64,000 nt of DNA, from NCBI GenBank assembly GCA_000499405.2, contig HG738139.1:9944616-10008615 (forward strand), given 5' to 3'. The stretch is from Onchocerca volvulus (taxonomy: Eukaryota > Nematoda > Chromadorea > Rhabditida > Onchocercidae). The notes under the pieces were generated by a model. That model saw nothing but the letters and a program-made list of their open reading frames with translations. It had not been told where the DNA came from and made no database searches. Below are positions 1 through 12,700 of the stretch, piece by piece (position 1 is the stretch's first letter; each line of letters starts with the position of its first letter). Made by a program: the position numbers and the translations under genes.

Positions 1-725
1 CGATACATAATTTCTTGCACTATAGCAAATATTTTAAAAAATAAATAGTTGTTAGGTAAAAGAAACGGAAAGTAATAATAGAAACAAAGACAGATAGAGA
101 ATAAAACAACCGATGAGGATAACAATACGAGAAAACTATTTCAAAACAAAATTTGCAGATTCTCGAAAAATGAAAAAAATAAAAATTAGACGAAGAGGAA
201 ATTATTCCAGAAAAAAAAGGGCTAAGATGCGGGGAAAGAGAGAGAGAGGGACGTCACATTCGACTAAAATAAAAGAATGCAGAAAATGTATACAAACATA
301 CGCAGAATATAAAAAAAAAAAAAAAAAAAACAAGATATACCTGATCAAAAAATGAAAGGACATTTTCTCTACCTTTTCCGTATTTTGAATAATAAACAAA
401 AAACCAACAAAGATTGAAATACAAAATTTGAAAAAATGAAACAAAATCTACAGATTTTCAGTAACGTGAAAATTACTATGGCCATAGGGAATTTAGAAAT
501 ATTTGATCGAAGAATGAACTAAAATTGAGAACTATACAACTGTTCAGCAAAAATTTTCAACAAGCCTAGTTTTTTTGATTTTTTTTGAATTTGAAGAAAA
601 AAAATGAAAAATTTCCATCCTTAAGGAATTATCGATAATCAATTGATAAAAAGAGGATACTACTAGGCAAACAATTTTTTTTGCATCATTTTAATAAATG
701 AACTGATTTATACTCTTTTTGATCT
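1..725. other. Non-coding flank downstream of akap-1
   Basis: I see no gene here. The stretch is purine-rich with a poly-A run near 309-330. The open frames in 113-444 on both strands are low-complexity lysine- or phenylalanine-rich translations of A/T runs, with no splice context. It probably contains the akap-1 3' UTR next to 726. Confidence 0.5.
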
Positions 726-3700
726 TCATTCTGCGACAAAAATTTCATTTCCAACACGACCAACCAAAAATGGGCTTGTTAATGGTGGTACTGATTTTGG
801 AAGCACCGGTCTAACCTTCGACGGATCCCACGCCTTTGCAAGGTTAGCATCTAATAGAGCACTATCAATTCGATCCACCTAAAAAAATACCAAATTATTT
901 CCATCCCAATTTCTCAGTCATTGTAACTTTTTTCCAGCTTTAAAAAAACCTAACTATCAACTTCAATGACAATTGTCCCTTGAAATTAAGAAAATAAACC
1001 TTATTATTTTCATCAGTTGCAAATATTTCAACAAATGGTCTTGAATCTTCAATATGATAACCGACAACATAACATTCCAGCGTGCGACCCTGCATTAATG
1101 ACTGGAACAACTCCAGGGCTTCATCAGACCATTTTGATGTTCCTTAAAAGTAATGCATAAATATGCTGACAAAAATAAATGAAGAAATAAAACACCAAAA
1201 TCAAATAATAATGCAACCATTAATTGGCATCCTTGCAATTTATATTCTCAGCTTTTTGAAACTTTCCTATAAATGTATTAATTGATTACAATATGGAAAA
1301 AGAGATGATCTCTTAACTTTCACTGCAAACTGTATATCCTCTAAAGTTTAACAAGCTTTTTGCTTTCCCCTTCCTTTTCCCTCAGATTTTCTCAAAAAAT
1401 GAAAACAATACCATCTGCGGGCATAACATGTGCCAAATAACATTCAATAGCTTGAAACGGTAGCGTCATGAAATCAGTTCTGTAAAAATCAATTTTTATT
1501 TTATATAACAAAAACTGAAAATAACTAAAAATAAAAACTGAATTGAGAAAAATCGAGCCATTTTATCGTCATTAATACGAACCATCATCCTGCATTATTG
1601 TTACTATTCATGCCAGAATCATTTACCAGACTATCAAAATTAAGATCTTGGAGAAGAATATTTATAGATTCCTGAATCCCCCTCGAAAGAATTCAAATCC
1701 GACATTTTATCAATAAAACATGAAAATTCGAAACTATTCCGTAAGTGAAAATGAAGCTTATATTATGCGAACATATAGACAAGTTTCAATGTTCCAAAGA
1801 TTTCGAAAAGAAAATGAGTCTTTAATGAAAGGGCCCATATCACGCAACTTTAATAGAAGGAAACCTTTTACCTTGCATATTTCTTGATTGACTAACCTTA
1901 TTTGTCGTAAATCGCTTCTTGGAAGACGACCATAGCCACCATAATCTACATATCTAACCATAACTTCATCCTCTTCCTGGTAATAATCAAGTGTTACAGC
2001 ACGATACCAACCATCGAAAGCTGGTGCAACACATAACTTATCGACTGAAAATTTTCACGAGGTAAAAAAAATCCTTGAAAGAGAAAAATATAATATTCCA
2101 TTTTACTATAATTTGATTTGCTTCTTTTTCTCGTAGAATCGCATATTTCACAATATAAAATTATGGAAAACGATACCAACCATCTACTGGTTTTGGCAAA
2201 TCCGGTACACCTGCTGATTGCATATAGACGCCAAGCATATAATAATCTAGTCGTTGCAGTGCGTTAAATGTTGGGTGTTGCGGTTGTTGAAGAAAGAAAT
2301 GGCCAACATCAATGACGGCTGAACAAATTACTCGACAGCGTTCACCCTCCGGCAATGTCAACTGTAAAAGCAGTTATTATTTCCCAAACGGCACTGTTTT
2401 TTCGGACTCTTTATGCTTTCTTCAGAGCTAAAATACTGAGCTGCAATTCTCCATTTTTCTTGGATTCCTCAATTACAATGCTCATTTTTCGACAATTTCA
2501 AAAAATTTTATAGTCCAATTATAATGATCAAACAAGTGAACAATATTATTCTCTATTAGATAAGCATGCTTTTTTCATGGCTTTTAAAAAACTTTATTAT
2601 AAATTATTCATCTCTCTCCTCGTTGATATCTTGCAAATGAAAAAGAGGAAAGCAGTAGAATGGTACTTGAGATGTATCGTGAATAATACTACAAATAATA
2701 GGTGACTGCATTACTTCTTGTGATCATATGACTCGTTGTTTATTTTATCCTTGTCTAAGTTTCAAAATCATAACACTATCAAGAAAATTAAATCGAATAG
2801 GCTAACATATTTCGAATAAATCAGCATAACAAATGAATAAACTAATAATCACTATTCAGAATAACGTTTGTTTTAAAAATATTTCAGTTAAAATTGAATT
2901 CTGATTTTAATTTAAATGCACTCTCACTGTAAGGATATCTTTCCCATCAAAATTTAATCATAAATTTCAATTTTTTCTTTGAAACTATACATGTGGTGCT
3001 GTACAGAGACATTAGTTATCAGAATATGCCTCTGTGTGAGTTTATATCTGTGCAGTTCAGTTGCACAACTTATGTAGCAACAGTTGTTAAACATCATTTA
3101 TACTACGGCATTACTACTTCATCCTTATCGTTAACTAAAAACGCTGAAATGGCATTAGAAATTTTATACAGATGACGAAAGAGTATTCACTTCAACTATT
3201 CTTCTGCCTGGCACTTCCTAACTCCGCCTTCTGACACTTCCCGATCTTATCACCTATGATCAATTACCCTTTCTTTTCCAAGACGAAAATTATGTACCAT
3301 ATGAAGAGAAACACTACGAAATATTTTAAGTTGTTCAGTATGTTTCAAATTACACACTACTAAAATTTTTATAAAATAAATGATCCTATCATTTTCTATC
3401 GAATGGACAAATAACTCTTTTTCATTTACGATTTCATTCTCTCGAAGTTTGAATTCTTCTGTTAGAAAATGTAAAACTCATTCTCCATAACACTACTTAC
3501 TTGTAATATATTAAAACATTGATTAATGAGAATATCATTGGAACTAGTAATAAATATTTTAAAGCAGTCCTAAGAAAACATGTTAGATTGCAGAGATTAA
3601 TATGAGTTTTTTATCCTTTCAAATTTTAAGTCCACTAATTTTAAACTGTCGTAGAATGCTCCAAAGCTCCAACAGCAGTTCCACGGGTATCGATATAAAA

Positions 3701-6700
3701 AGCCAAAATAAGGAAAAGCTCTATCGACATTCGAATTCAGATGAAATTTTCTAAAAAGAAAGAGCAAATTACCTGTACTGGCCTTAGAGCGTAAAGTGCT
3801 GCTGGCGGATCTGGAAATGGTGGTGGTAGTACTGGCCTTAAATTCAATTCCGGAAAACGAGCAACAGGAAAACGGCGCCGCATCATTCGTAGACATCTAT
3901 TGATATTCTCGCGCGATCCTTCCACAGCACAAATTTGGTGGGTTTCTAGCTGTAACTAGCGATATCCAAGAAAATTGACAATATACAGATCCACATTTAA
4001 ATCAATCTTTCGTTTCAAATACCATTACGATCACAAAAAAAAAGTAAATAATCTTATAAATCTATAAAAATTTCCAAAAATAACATCATAAAATTTTGAA
4101 CTCAATACACTGTGAGAAATTGATGGTGGACAAAGTCATATATGAAATAATTACTGTCTCTGCTGCAAGTCATTATAAAGACAAACCCAAGAAAAAGAAA
4201 AACATAAAGGGAGATATGGAAGGAAAAAATGGTTTAGGAAAGAAGTGAAAAAACGCAATTTTTCCTATTAATAGGAAAACTGAAATAAAGAAAAAAAAAT
4301 ATAAAAGTGGCAAAACAAACTTTCAACAAAAAATAATTATATTAAAAGAAATTATACATGGCTGATATAAAATTTAAAATCCAAATATAATTTCTGAATA
4401 GCAAAATTTTTTGGAGTTTTAAATTTAAGAGAAAAAGAAAAGTTCACTTTTTCTGGTGTATGATGGGGCCTTATAATCATTTTCACTTCCGTACGGAGAC
4501 ATAATTCCTGAAAACGAACAATCTTTAAGAAAATCAAGACAATATATAAAAATGTGAGAGAACCAAAACAAACAGCTTCCAAAATTATGCTTAAATCCAA
4601 CCCTGTCTATAATAAATTTTTAAATGAGATTATAGGCAGTATAGATCCATTAGAAAATCTTGAATGCATCTTCGCAAATACAATTACAGTAACCTTTCCT
4701 TCATATTTAAACTTTAATAAATACCATTTAAATAAATGAATTAGAACCTTTATAGTTTTGCCCTTAATACCAATGATTAATCCAACTAATGTATTTGGTA
4801 TCTCAAATTCATAAACAGATCGCACTTCCGGACTCCCTCTTGTTGCTATATCATCAGCCGGACTCAGTGACGAAGCCAAGCCTCCGGTTGCTCGTCCACT
4901 ATCTTGAGATCCCTAAAAGTAATGAATCTTATGATTAAAACGTTGTGCTTAGAACAAGGGAACATACAACAAATCATTAAAAAAAAAAAAAAAAAAAAAC
5001 AAAAAAGAATTTATTGGTCTATGATTTTATTCTATCAGTTTTGGAAGTTTGAAAAATGAACTAAACATCTGTTTGGAAAAGCAGCAAGTACCAAAATCAA
5101 AATACCTGAATGACAAATTATACTCATCGGTAATTACCTCAACTTAAATTGATAATATGCCATATGTATAACCAATGTCTGCTAATTGGCACTGGTATTA
5201 TAGAATCGACGATTAATTAATTATAATTAGATTTAAAATTTCCTTGTTATACGAGCGAGTAGACGAATAAATGAATGAGAGATAAAAGAGAGTAGTTGAT
5301 ATTTTGTAAAAAGGTAAATGATTGTCTTACATTAGCTAATCTTGTAAATTAAAAAAGTTACTAAAGCTAGATAATTAAATCACAGTGTTATATATAATCA
5401 AAAAATCGTTCTATTAAAAGGTCACCTATATTTGAATGCTGCTGATTATCTTGCAGATGGACTATGATTTAAAAAAAAAAAGCGCATAGATAAAATTTTA
5501 GAAGCAATCCCAAGGATAAAAGAAAAGAATTTAAAAATATGAATATTTCAGTGGAGCTACATAAACAGTTAGAAGAAGTAAACAGACAGATAAAGATGTT
5601 AAAAAAAAAAAAAGCAAATAAACAAACCGACCCAGGTAGAAGGTGGGACAATATCCGCATTTAATGATATACTGGACCGTCCGGAACCAGATAAAGTTTT
5701 GGATGTACAGTTGCTAACAGTGGATACTGTGGCAGGTTGGCGTTGTAGCATTATGGATGGACTAAAGGGAATATTTTGAAGAGGGAAGAATAATGTTGCT
5801 GGAATATGCGATGATGATAGAATCTGCGTCGGAACTGTAGGTGCCGCCGAGCTAGCAGTAGCAGTTGGCGATAGAAGAAAAGGATCCATATGGAGATTCG
5901 ACAGCCATGGTTTCTCAGAACCTAAGCACGAAGACCTAGGCGGTGGATAAACAGTATTAGAATAATGATAATTGCTACCACTTTGAGAACTCTTAAGTGA
6001 GGTAGTTGATGTAGCTGCGATAGCCACCTGATCCATATCTTATACGTTAATGAATCAAACAATACAGGTGTGCAGCAGTTTCAGTGGTTTCTTTATCTTG
6101 TGAAGAGATCAACAAATTTCAAAAGTAAAAGAATAAAAAGGCTTCAGTAAATTCCGGAAATGAAACCGGCAACAGTGAAAGAAGTGATAGAATCCGAAAA
6201 CGATGACCGTAAGCCCTTTTAGGGCAGAATTAACGGTTACAAAAGCCTGCAAATAATATATGTGCAATGATATAATTAAACGAAACTCCCCGAAATAATT
6301 CAACGACTACTGCAAAGAATTCAAAGTACGACCACGAAAGCCTCCTACGCCCTACATCTCCTCTACACACAAAAATTTTGCAATTTAATGATCTCTGTAC
6401 ACAGAAACTTTTTTTGACATACGCAAATTGCAACGTAGTGATGTGACAGTCGGCACGCAGCGTGCACCACACGCCATTACGCAATGCAACGCTGCATGAA
6501 CGAATGAATGAATACAGGAGTATGGATGGGTGGGTGGTGGTCTATACTACATACTACAATGCAGACAGACATTACATAGACCATTGACTAAACACACACA
6601 CACACACACGTCGATGGCGACAGCACATAGACGCCCACTAGGCAATGGCGAAAAAAGAGCGAAGATCAAATGGAGTATGGGTTGACAACAAACATTTGAT

Positions 6701-9700
6701 GACACACACCTTACATCCACGTGTATCATCTCTTTTCTTTCATCTTCCATTCATAATACATACTTTCTCTCCCTGCTCTCTCTTTCTCTCCCTCTCTTCC
6801 TTTCCCTCTATTATTAGTATCCGTATCGGAAGAGAAACATATGTCATTTGACATATGGCATGGACGATGATAGTGGCACCATGCCAAACTTCCTGGCGCC
6901 ATTCTCCAAACCATATAAAATACCATGTGATTGCCGTTTTCTATTGTAGGGTACGATAATATTTCAACAAGTTCACTGGAATCTAGAAAAATTCTTTTGT
7001 CAACCCAGAAAAGCCAGAAAAACTCTCTTGTCAACCTGAAAAAGACGACCTAGAAGAGAAGCTCTCTTGTTCCACGCACGTACAGCACGTCACTTCCTCC
7101 TAAACATTCTACGTCAACTCATTACTCATCTATGAATTTCGTTACTGCCATCCAGGAGATAAAATAAATAAAAGGATTGGAATTATCGCACACATGAAAC
7201 AAAACGATGGGAAGAGCATTTACACCTGCAATTACACAAGCATATAGAATGGATCATACAGCGACGCCTTAAATCACAGACAAATATCGGTTGTTAATCA
7301 GGAAATAGGAGGAGTATGATACTGTACAAATTAAATCCTGCAAAATTTCCTCAGACAGAAAAGAATTTTTTTTTCGAAAGAATTTTTGGGCAGATTTATT
7401 AATGATATCATATTTCATTTCTCCGACAAATGTCATCAAATCAACTAGCTTGAAATTCACATAATGCTAAAATATTATTATTAATAGTTCCCTACACTCT
7501 GCTATTTACACAGAAATAAGTGGACAGAAATGTGATCATAAGTGACAGTTATACGAATGAGTGTAAGTAACAGAGAACAACAGTACTTGATTCAAATATT
7601 GTGCGGGAAATTTTGCGAAATTTGGTTTCTCAAATTTGCATATGCTCTCATTATTTTCTGATTAATTAACATTTGGTTGGTGATTTTTTTTTCAGTGATG
7701 ATCCGCGCTGTATGTTTGTGTAATGCAAAAAGGGATTTCAAGTTTACCGGCAAGGAAGGAGAAGATGATAAGTAAATACAATCCGCCTCACAAATTTAGA
7801 TTTAAAAAAAAGTATTAAGGAAAAAATAAACATCAAGATTTTTTGAAATCAAAAAACGAAATTGGTAAAATTCTAAGGAAAATAATTTGTGTTCTTCATA
7901 TGTAGAAAAATCTAACAAAATATTTTTGAGATGAAAAATTAATCGTAAATGCATGCTTGTAGGCAGTCATAAGATGCTAGTTTTCAATCAGTAAAAATCT
8001 ACTAGTAGTATACAAGAATGATTCTTATGATATTATGGTATTTTCGCGGTATTCATTCTTATAGTATTCAGTATTAACATAATGAAACGGAGAATGTGTT
8101 CATTGCGGCGAATGATAATTATTCTACCTGCACTCATGAAACTTGTCCGATAAAATCATAAAATAAGGATATTATAAGCGAAACTTTCAAATCATTCGAT
8201 GGAATATAATGAGAGAAGTAAGATGGCTAAATGCGTTTACGACTTTAGGATGTCATGCATCTCTTTAATACTTAGTATCGAAAATTGCTTAAAAACTTCA
8301 CATCGAAATTGTAGAATTTTACTTATAATATTTAAAAACCGTTTTTCTTAAAAAAAAAAACTTTTTCCATTAACTGGCAAAGTGAAACAATGGTGAGAAA
8401 ATGGAGCAAGCAACTGATATTAACAACATTAAACAGCTCGTCAAAACTGTATCAATAAGCTTTCTAAGCAGGAGAGCTTGGTTTCTCAATAATTCTATAC
8501 ATAAATTTACACACGATCCTATATAAAATTAAGCGACTGTGAAAATACGTTCCAATCTCGATCACGTATAGATAAAATCATTAATGATACAAAGAATTGA
8601 AGCTATCCTTGAATCCTAAAAACTGCAATTGAATCCGATTTCTCTTGTATACCTAAATATCAATTTTACATAAACTCTTTATATTTAATTTCCCTTCTAC
8701 TGCTAACTATTCCCTCTTCTTCATTATGATTGAATCAGGAGGCAAGACTTATGACCGACTTACAAAGTCTTCTCTTGGCAAGCTATTTGAAACATATCTG
8801 TCCCAAATAAAACTAAATTATACATTAATATTCTTCATGGTCATACCTATGAATTTTTTGCAAACATGCATGCAGAAGGAGTAAATACAATGATAAACTT
8901 TACCGAACGGAAAAAGAATTATATTTTAACGAATTTTGAAAGCACTCATATTTACAAGAAAAAAAAAACAGTAAGAAGTAGTAGGACAAATTTAAATTGC
9001 GCAATAACGAACTCAAAACGAAATAATAAGGTAAATTCACAAATGGGTCAATAAATGTGAAAATTATCTTTTAAGGAAACAGTAATTCATTTTTTTTTTT
9101 TTTTTTTTTTTTTTTGTTCCGTAAAGATCATTGCTTTCCCAAATGCTTACCGCATCAATTCTCTGCAAATATTCCTTTGTGGATTTGATGTTTTTTGTCC
9201 GGAACATCTACCTTGGCTCTCTTTTTACCCGATACCTTTCAAATTAACTGGGAAATTTTTTTCTTTATAATTTCCGATATAGTCTCATACAACTCTTTTT
9301 TTTCAAAAAAAAAAAAAAAAAAAAAAAAAGGCTTTTTCGAACTTATGCTTTGATTTTTTCCTCTTCCCCAAAACACAACTATTTTTTGGTGTTTGGAAGT
9401 AACTGAACACCAAAAAATAATAAAGTTGAGTTTTGAAATGGATGAAAGATAAAAACTATGAATTCCTCTAAGTTGAGAAACTAACAATCAATAGTGTGGG
9501 AGGCTCCGAGCAACTGGAAGACAGTACGACATATCAATGATCAAAGGTTCGGCAATCTGACACTTGTGCATAGGTTAATTCAAATAAATGATGAAAGGTG
9601 GAAATTGCGACTTCCTCTAATTTGGAAAACTAATAAAAAAAAAAATTTTAACACCGTTTAACAGTTTGGACTATACTTTGTCTCACATACGATAATGTTA

Positions 9701-12700
9701 TTAACTTCTGTATTCCTTATTCTTAAAAATGAATTACTATTTTCATAACAAAACAATATGAGAGAATATCCAGCAAATTAATCATTAAGTTATTCTTCCT
9801 TTAACACTCATATCGATCGAAGTTGCCATTGGATTCGGTGTAAGAACTGCAAAAGTTGAATTAAACTCGAACTTGAACTGCATAAAAACTTAATTAAAAT
9901 ATACCGTACTTTTTTTGATAATCATCTTTTATTTCTCTTTTTGAAGTTGAGACTTTCGAGAAGTTATTCCTGTGTTGGTGCTTTTTAGGTTTGTCCAGCC
10001 ATTCCGACTCAGATTACATCTCTCTTTTGGTTTTAATATCAAATACAGAATAAGCTTCAACAGTTGATTTTTTTGCTGTCAAAAAAAAAAAAAGTGATTT
10101 TCTCAACATCACTAGTACGAATTCCGTGGGATGACTTCTACTTCTTCTAATGATTGTTGTTTTTCGCGAGCTCTTTCTGCTGTTCCCACAATAATTGCTG
10201 CAATCGTTCTTCGTCATTATGTATTGATCTAACGTTATGTAATGCCTTCTGCTTTCTGAGCTCTTCTTGATTAATCCATGCAATGAACCAACCTTTTTCT
10301 GTTTGATCAATGTAACATTTGCCAGATTTCCCAAAATAAACAACAAAATCCGTTAAAGTATGCCATTCTGTTAAATTCATATGCGTATGCAATTTATTAC
10401 GAATGTATTCCTGGTAAACTTCATTGGCACGAACGCGTTCGTACCAAAATTATTTCGCAATATCTTCACAAAATTATTTTCAAATTCTTCACTGTATTCC
10501 TTCAAATAAATGTCAGGATTTTCAGCAAATAATAACAATTGTCGCTGATGAGTCGCACTTATTAAATGATTTTTTGAAGCCGTTTTGATCGCGGCACTAT
10601 TTTTTGCACATCTGGTAAAACCATCTCAATTTTTGCAAGTCTTTTGATTTGCATCGATCAGCAATTTCTTTCGGTATCCCCGTCTTATACTTACCCATTA
10701 TTCGCGCAACAAGCGACAATTGTGTTGGGGGAAAAAAAGTCCGATCGATTTGTAATTTTAACTGGAGTTCTTCTTGATGTGGTGACTCCACTAAGTCAAA
10801 ACAGTCTTTGGATTTGTATGATATTATAAATAATACCGCACTTTATAATAGCAACCAAAAAAAATGAGTACAGAGAATATTGCTGAATTATCGCTCGTGT
10901 TGATCGGGTTGTCGAACTATCTTATTGAAACGTTGATTGTAGTCCTTGTTGAATGTCCTTATTGTAGTCCTTGTTGAATTACTGAGTCGAACTGATGTAG
11001 AGTTGTAGAAAAACTGTTCTTGTCGAAAACTGAACTTATAAAAAAAGTAGTGTCTCTTCTCCAAAATCCGAACCTTATATATCCTTTCATGGCTCCTTCT
11101 TTCTCGATCTTCAATTTGTCGCCTCATGATCGCTCGATCTCGCTCTGTTAATTGAAGCTTTGGCGGTAAACATGTTTATCATTTTGGCGGGAGACATTTT
11201 ATTCTTTGTTAATAAACATTTTTTCCTTTTGGTAATAAACATGCTTATCGTTTTGCGGTTCATTTAGATTATCGTCGCGCTTCTTGACTTCGAACATGGA
11301 AAATTAAACCATCTTTCGGAATTTTCCGACAAAATATGCATACACGTAAAGCTCGTCAAAAAACCTGCTCGTGACACCAATAATTGTCGGAAAAGTTGGT
11401 TATTGAATTGTCACGGAAATGAATTCTTTTTGCTCGTAGAAAAGGAGAATTTCTTGATTGTTGGTTTAGTGTTATCGTTGCGTCAGTCTGAGTCGTTATA
11501 AAATTGATTCTGCTTCAAAATCAGAATCTTTGAAATCCTTTCTAGCCTCCTTCTCCTCTCCTGATCTTCAGCGCGTCGCCTCATGATTGGTCGATTTCGC
11601 TTTGTTTATCCGTTAATCGAAGTTTTGGAGGTAAACATGTTTATTTTTTTGTTTATCGCTTTGGTGGTAAACATGTATATCGGCTCGTTGGACTACCTTC
11701 GTTTAATAGACCTTTAACATTCTTTGTTTATAATAATTCATCTTTCGGATTTTTCCAACAATTCCTGTCATTATGTCAAAATTTTGAATAATTGTCGCAA
11801 TTTAAAATTTCTGGACTTTCTCTGAAATTTAGATCTGATAATATCTACTTCTGTGAATTTTTTCGAGTTTAATTTTTAAAAAACAAAATTGTGATTTTTT
11901 TCTCCCTCTTTACCACCAAAAGGAGAAACATATTTATTAACAAAGTATAAACATACCTCCCGCCAATATGACAAATATGTTAATTCGCCAAAAGCTTCAA
12001 TTACATGTAAACAAAGCGAGGTCAACCAATAACGAGGCGATAAATTGAAGATCAAGAAAGAAGGATGAGCCACGAGAGGATATATAAGATTCGGATTTTA
12101 GAGAAAGTCACTACTTTTCCTACAAGTTCACGTCTCTAGAGGAACCGGTTTTCTAAACTCTCTACATCAATTCGATTAAGTACGATAATTCAACAAGAAC
12201 TACAATCAACGTTTCAGTAACATAGTTCGACAACCGATCAACACGAGCGATACTTCAACAGCATTTTCTATACTCATCATGTATTGCTCATTTCTTTTTT
12301 GTTGCTATTGTAAAGTGTGATATTATTTATATCATACAAATCCAGAGGCTATTGTTGACTTAGTGGAGTCACCACATCAAGAAGAACTCCAGTTAAAATT
12401 AAAAATCGATCGGACTTTTTTTCCCCAACACAATTGGCGCTTGTAGCGCGAATAATGGGTAAGTATAAGACGGGGATACCGAAAGAAATTGCTGATCGAT
12501 GCAAATCAAAAGACTTGCAAAAATTGAGATGGTTTTACCAGATGTGTAAAAAATAGTGCCGCGATCAAAACGGCTTCAAAAAATCATTTAATAAGTGCGA
12601 CTCATCAGCGACAATTGTTATTATTTGCTGAAAATCCTGACATTTATTTGAAGGAATACAGTGAAGAATTTGAAAATAATTTTGTGAAGATATTGCGAAA

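Larger units (their letters stand above)
6028..9739. other. Large akap-1 intron, part proximal to exon 4
   Basis: I see no coding exon. It holds a (CA)n run at 6592-6609, a pyrimidine-rich stretch at about 6763-6811, several A or T homopolymers (9093-9116, 9306-9330) and an inverted repeat at 9377-9426. Open frames here lack splice context. A region such as 6500-7100, less AT-rich and with C/T runs, could be an internal promoter for a short akap-1 form starting at 6036; this is inference. Confidence 0.4.

Noticed and set aside
113..444. Overlapping basic and Phe-rich open frames on both strands
   Set aside because: They are translations of A-rich or T-rich low-complexity DNA, with no splice signals or family match.
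6645..7034. Open frames near the CA and CT repeats
   Set aside because: Composition follows the simple repeats; neither frame shows a known family or usable splice sites.
10888..11127. 79-codon minus-strand frame
   Set aside because: It lies in the LTR and leader sequence of the palindrome arm; it is not a gene.
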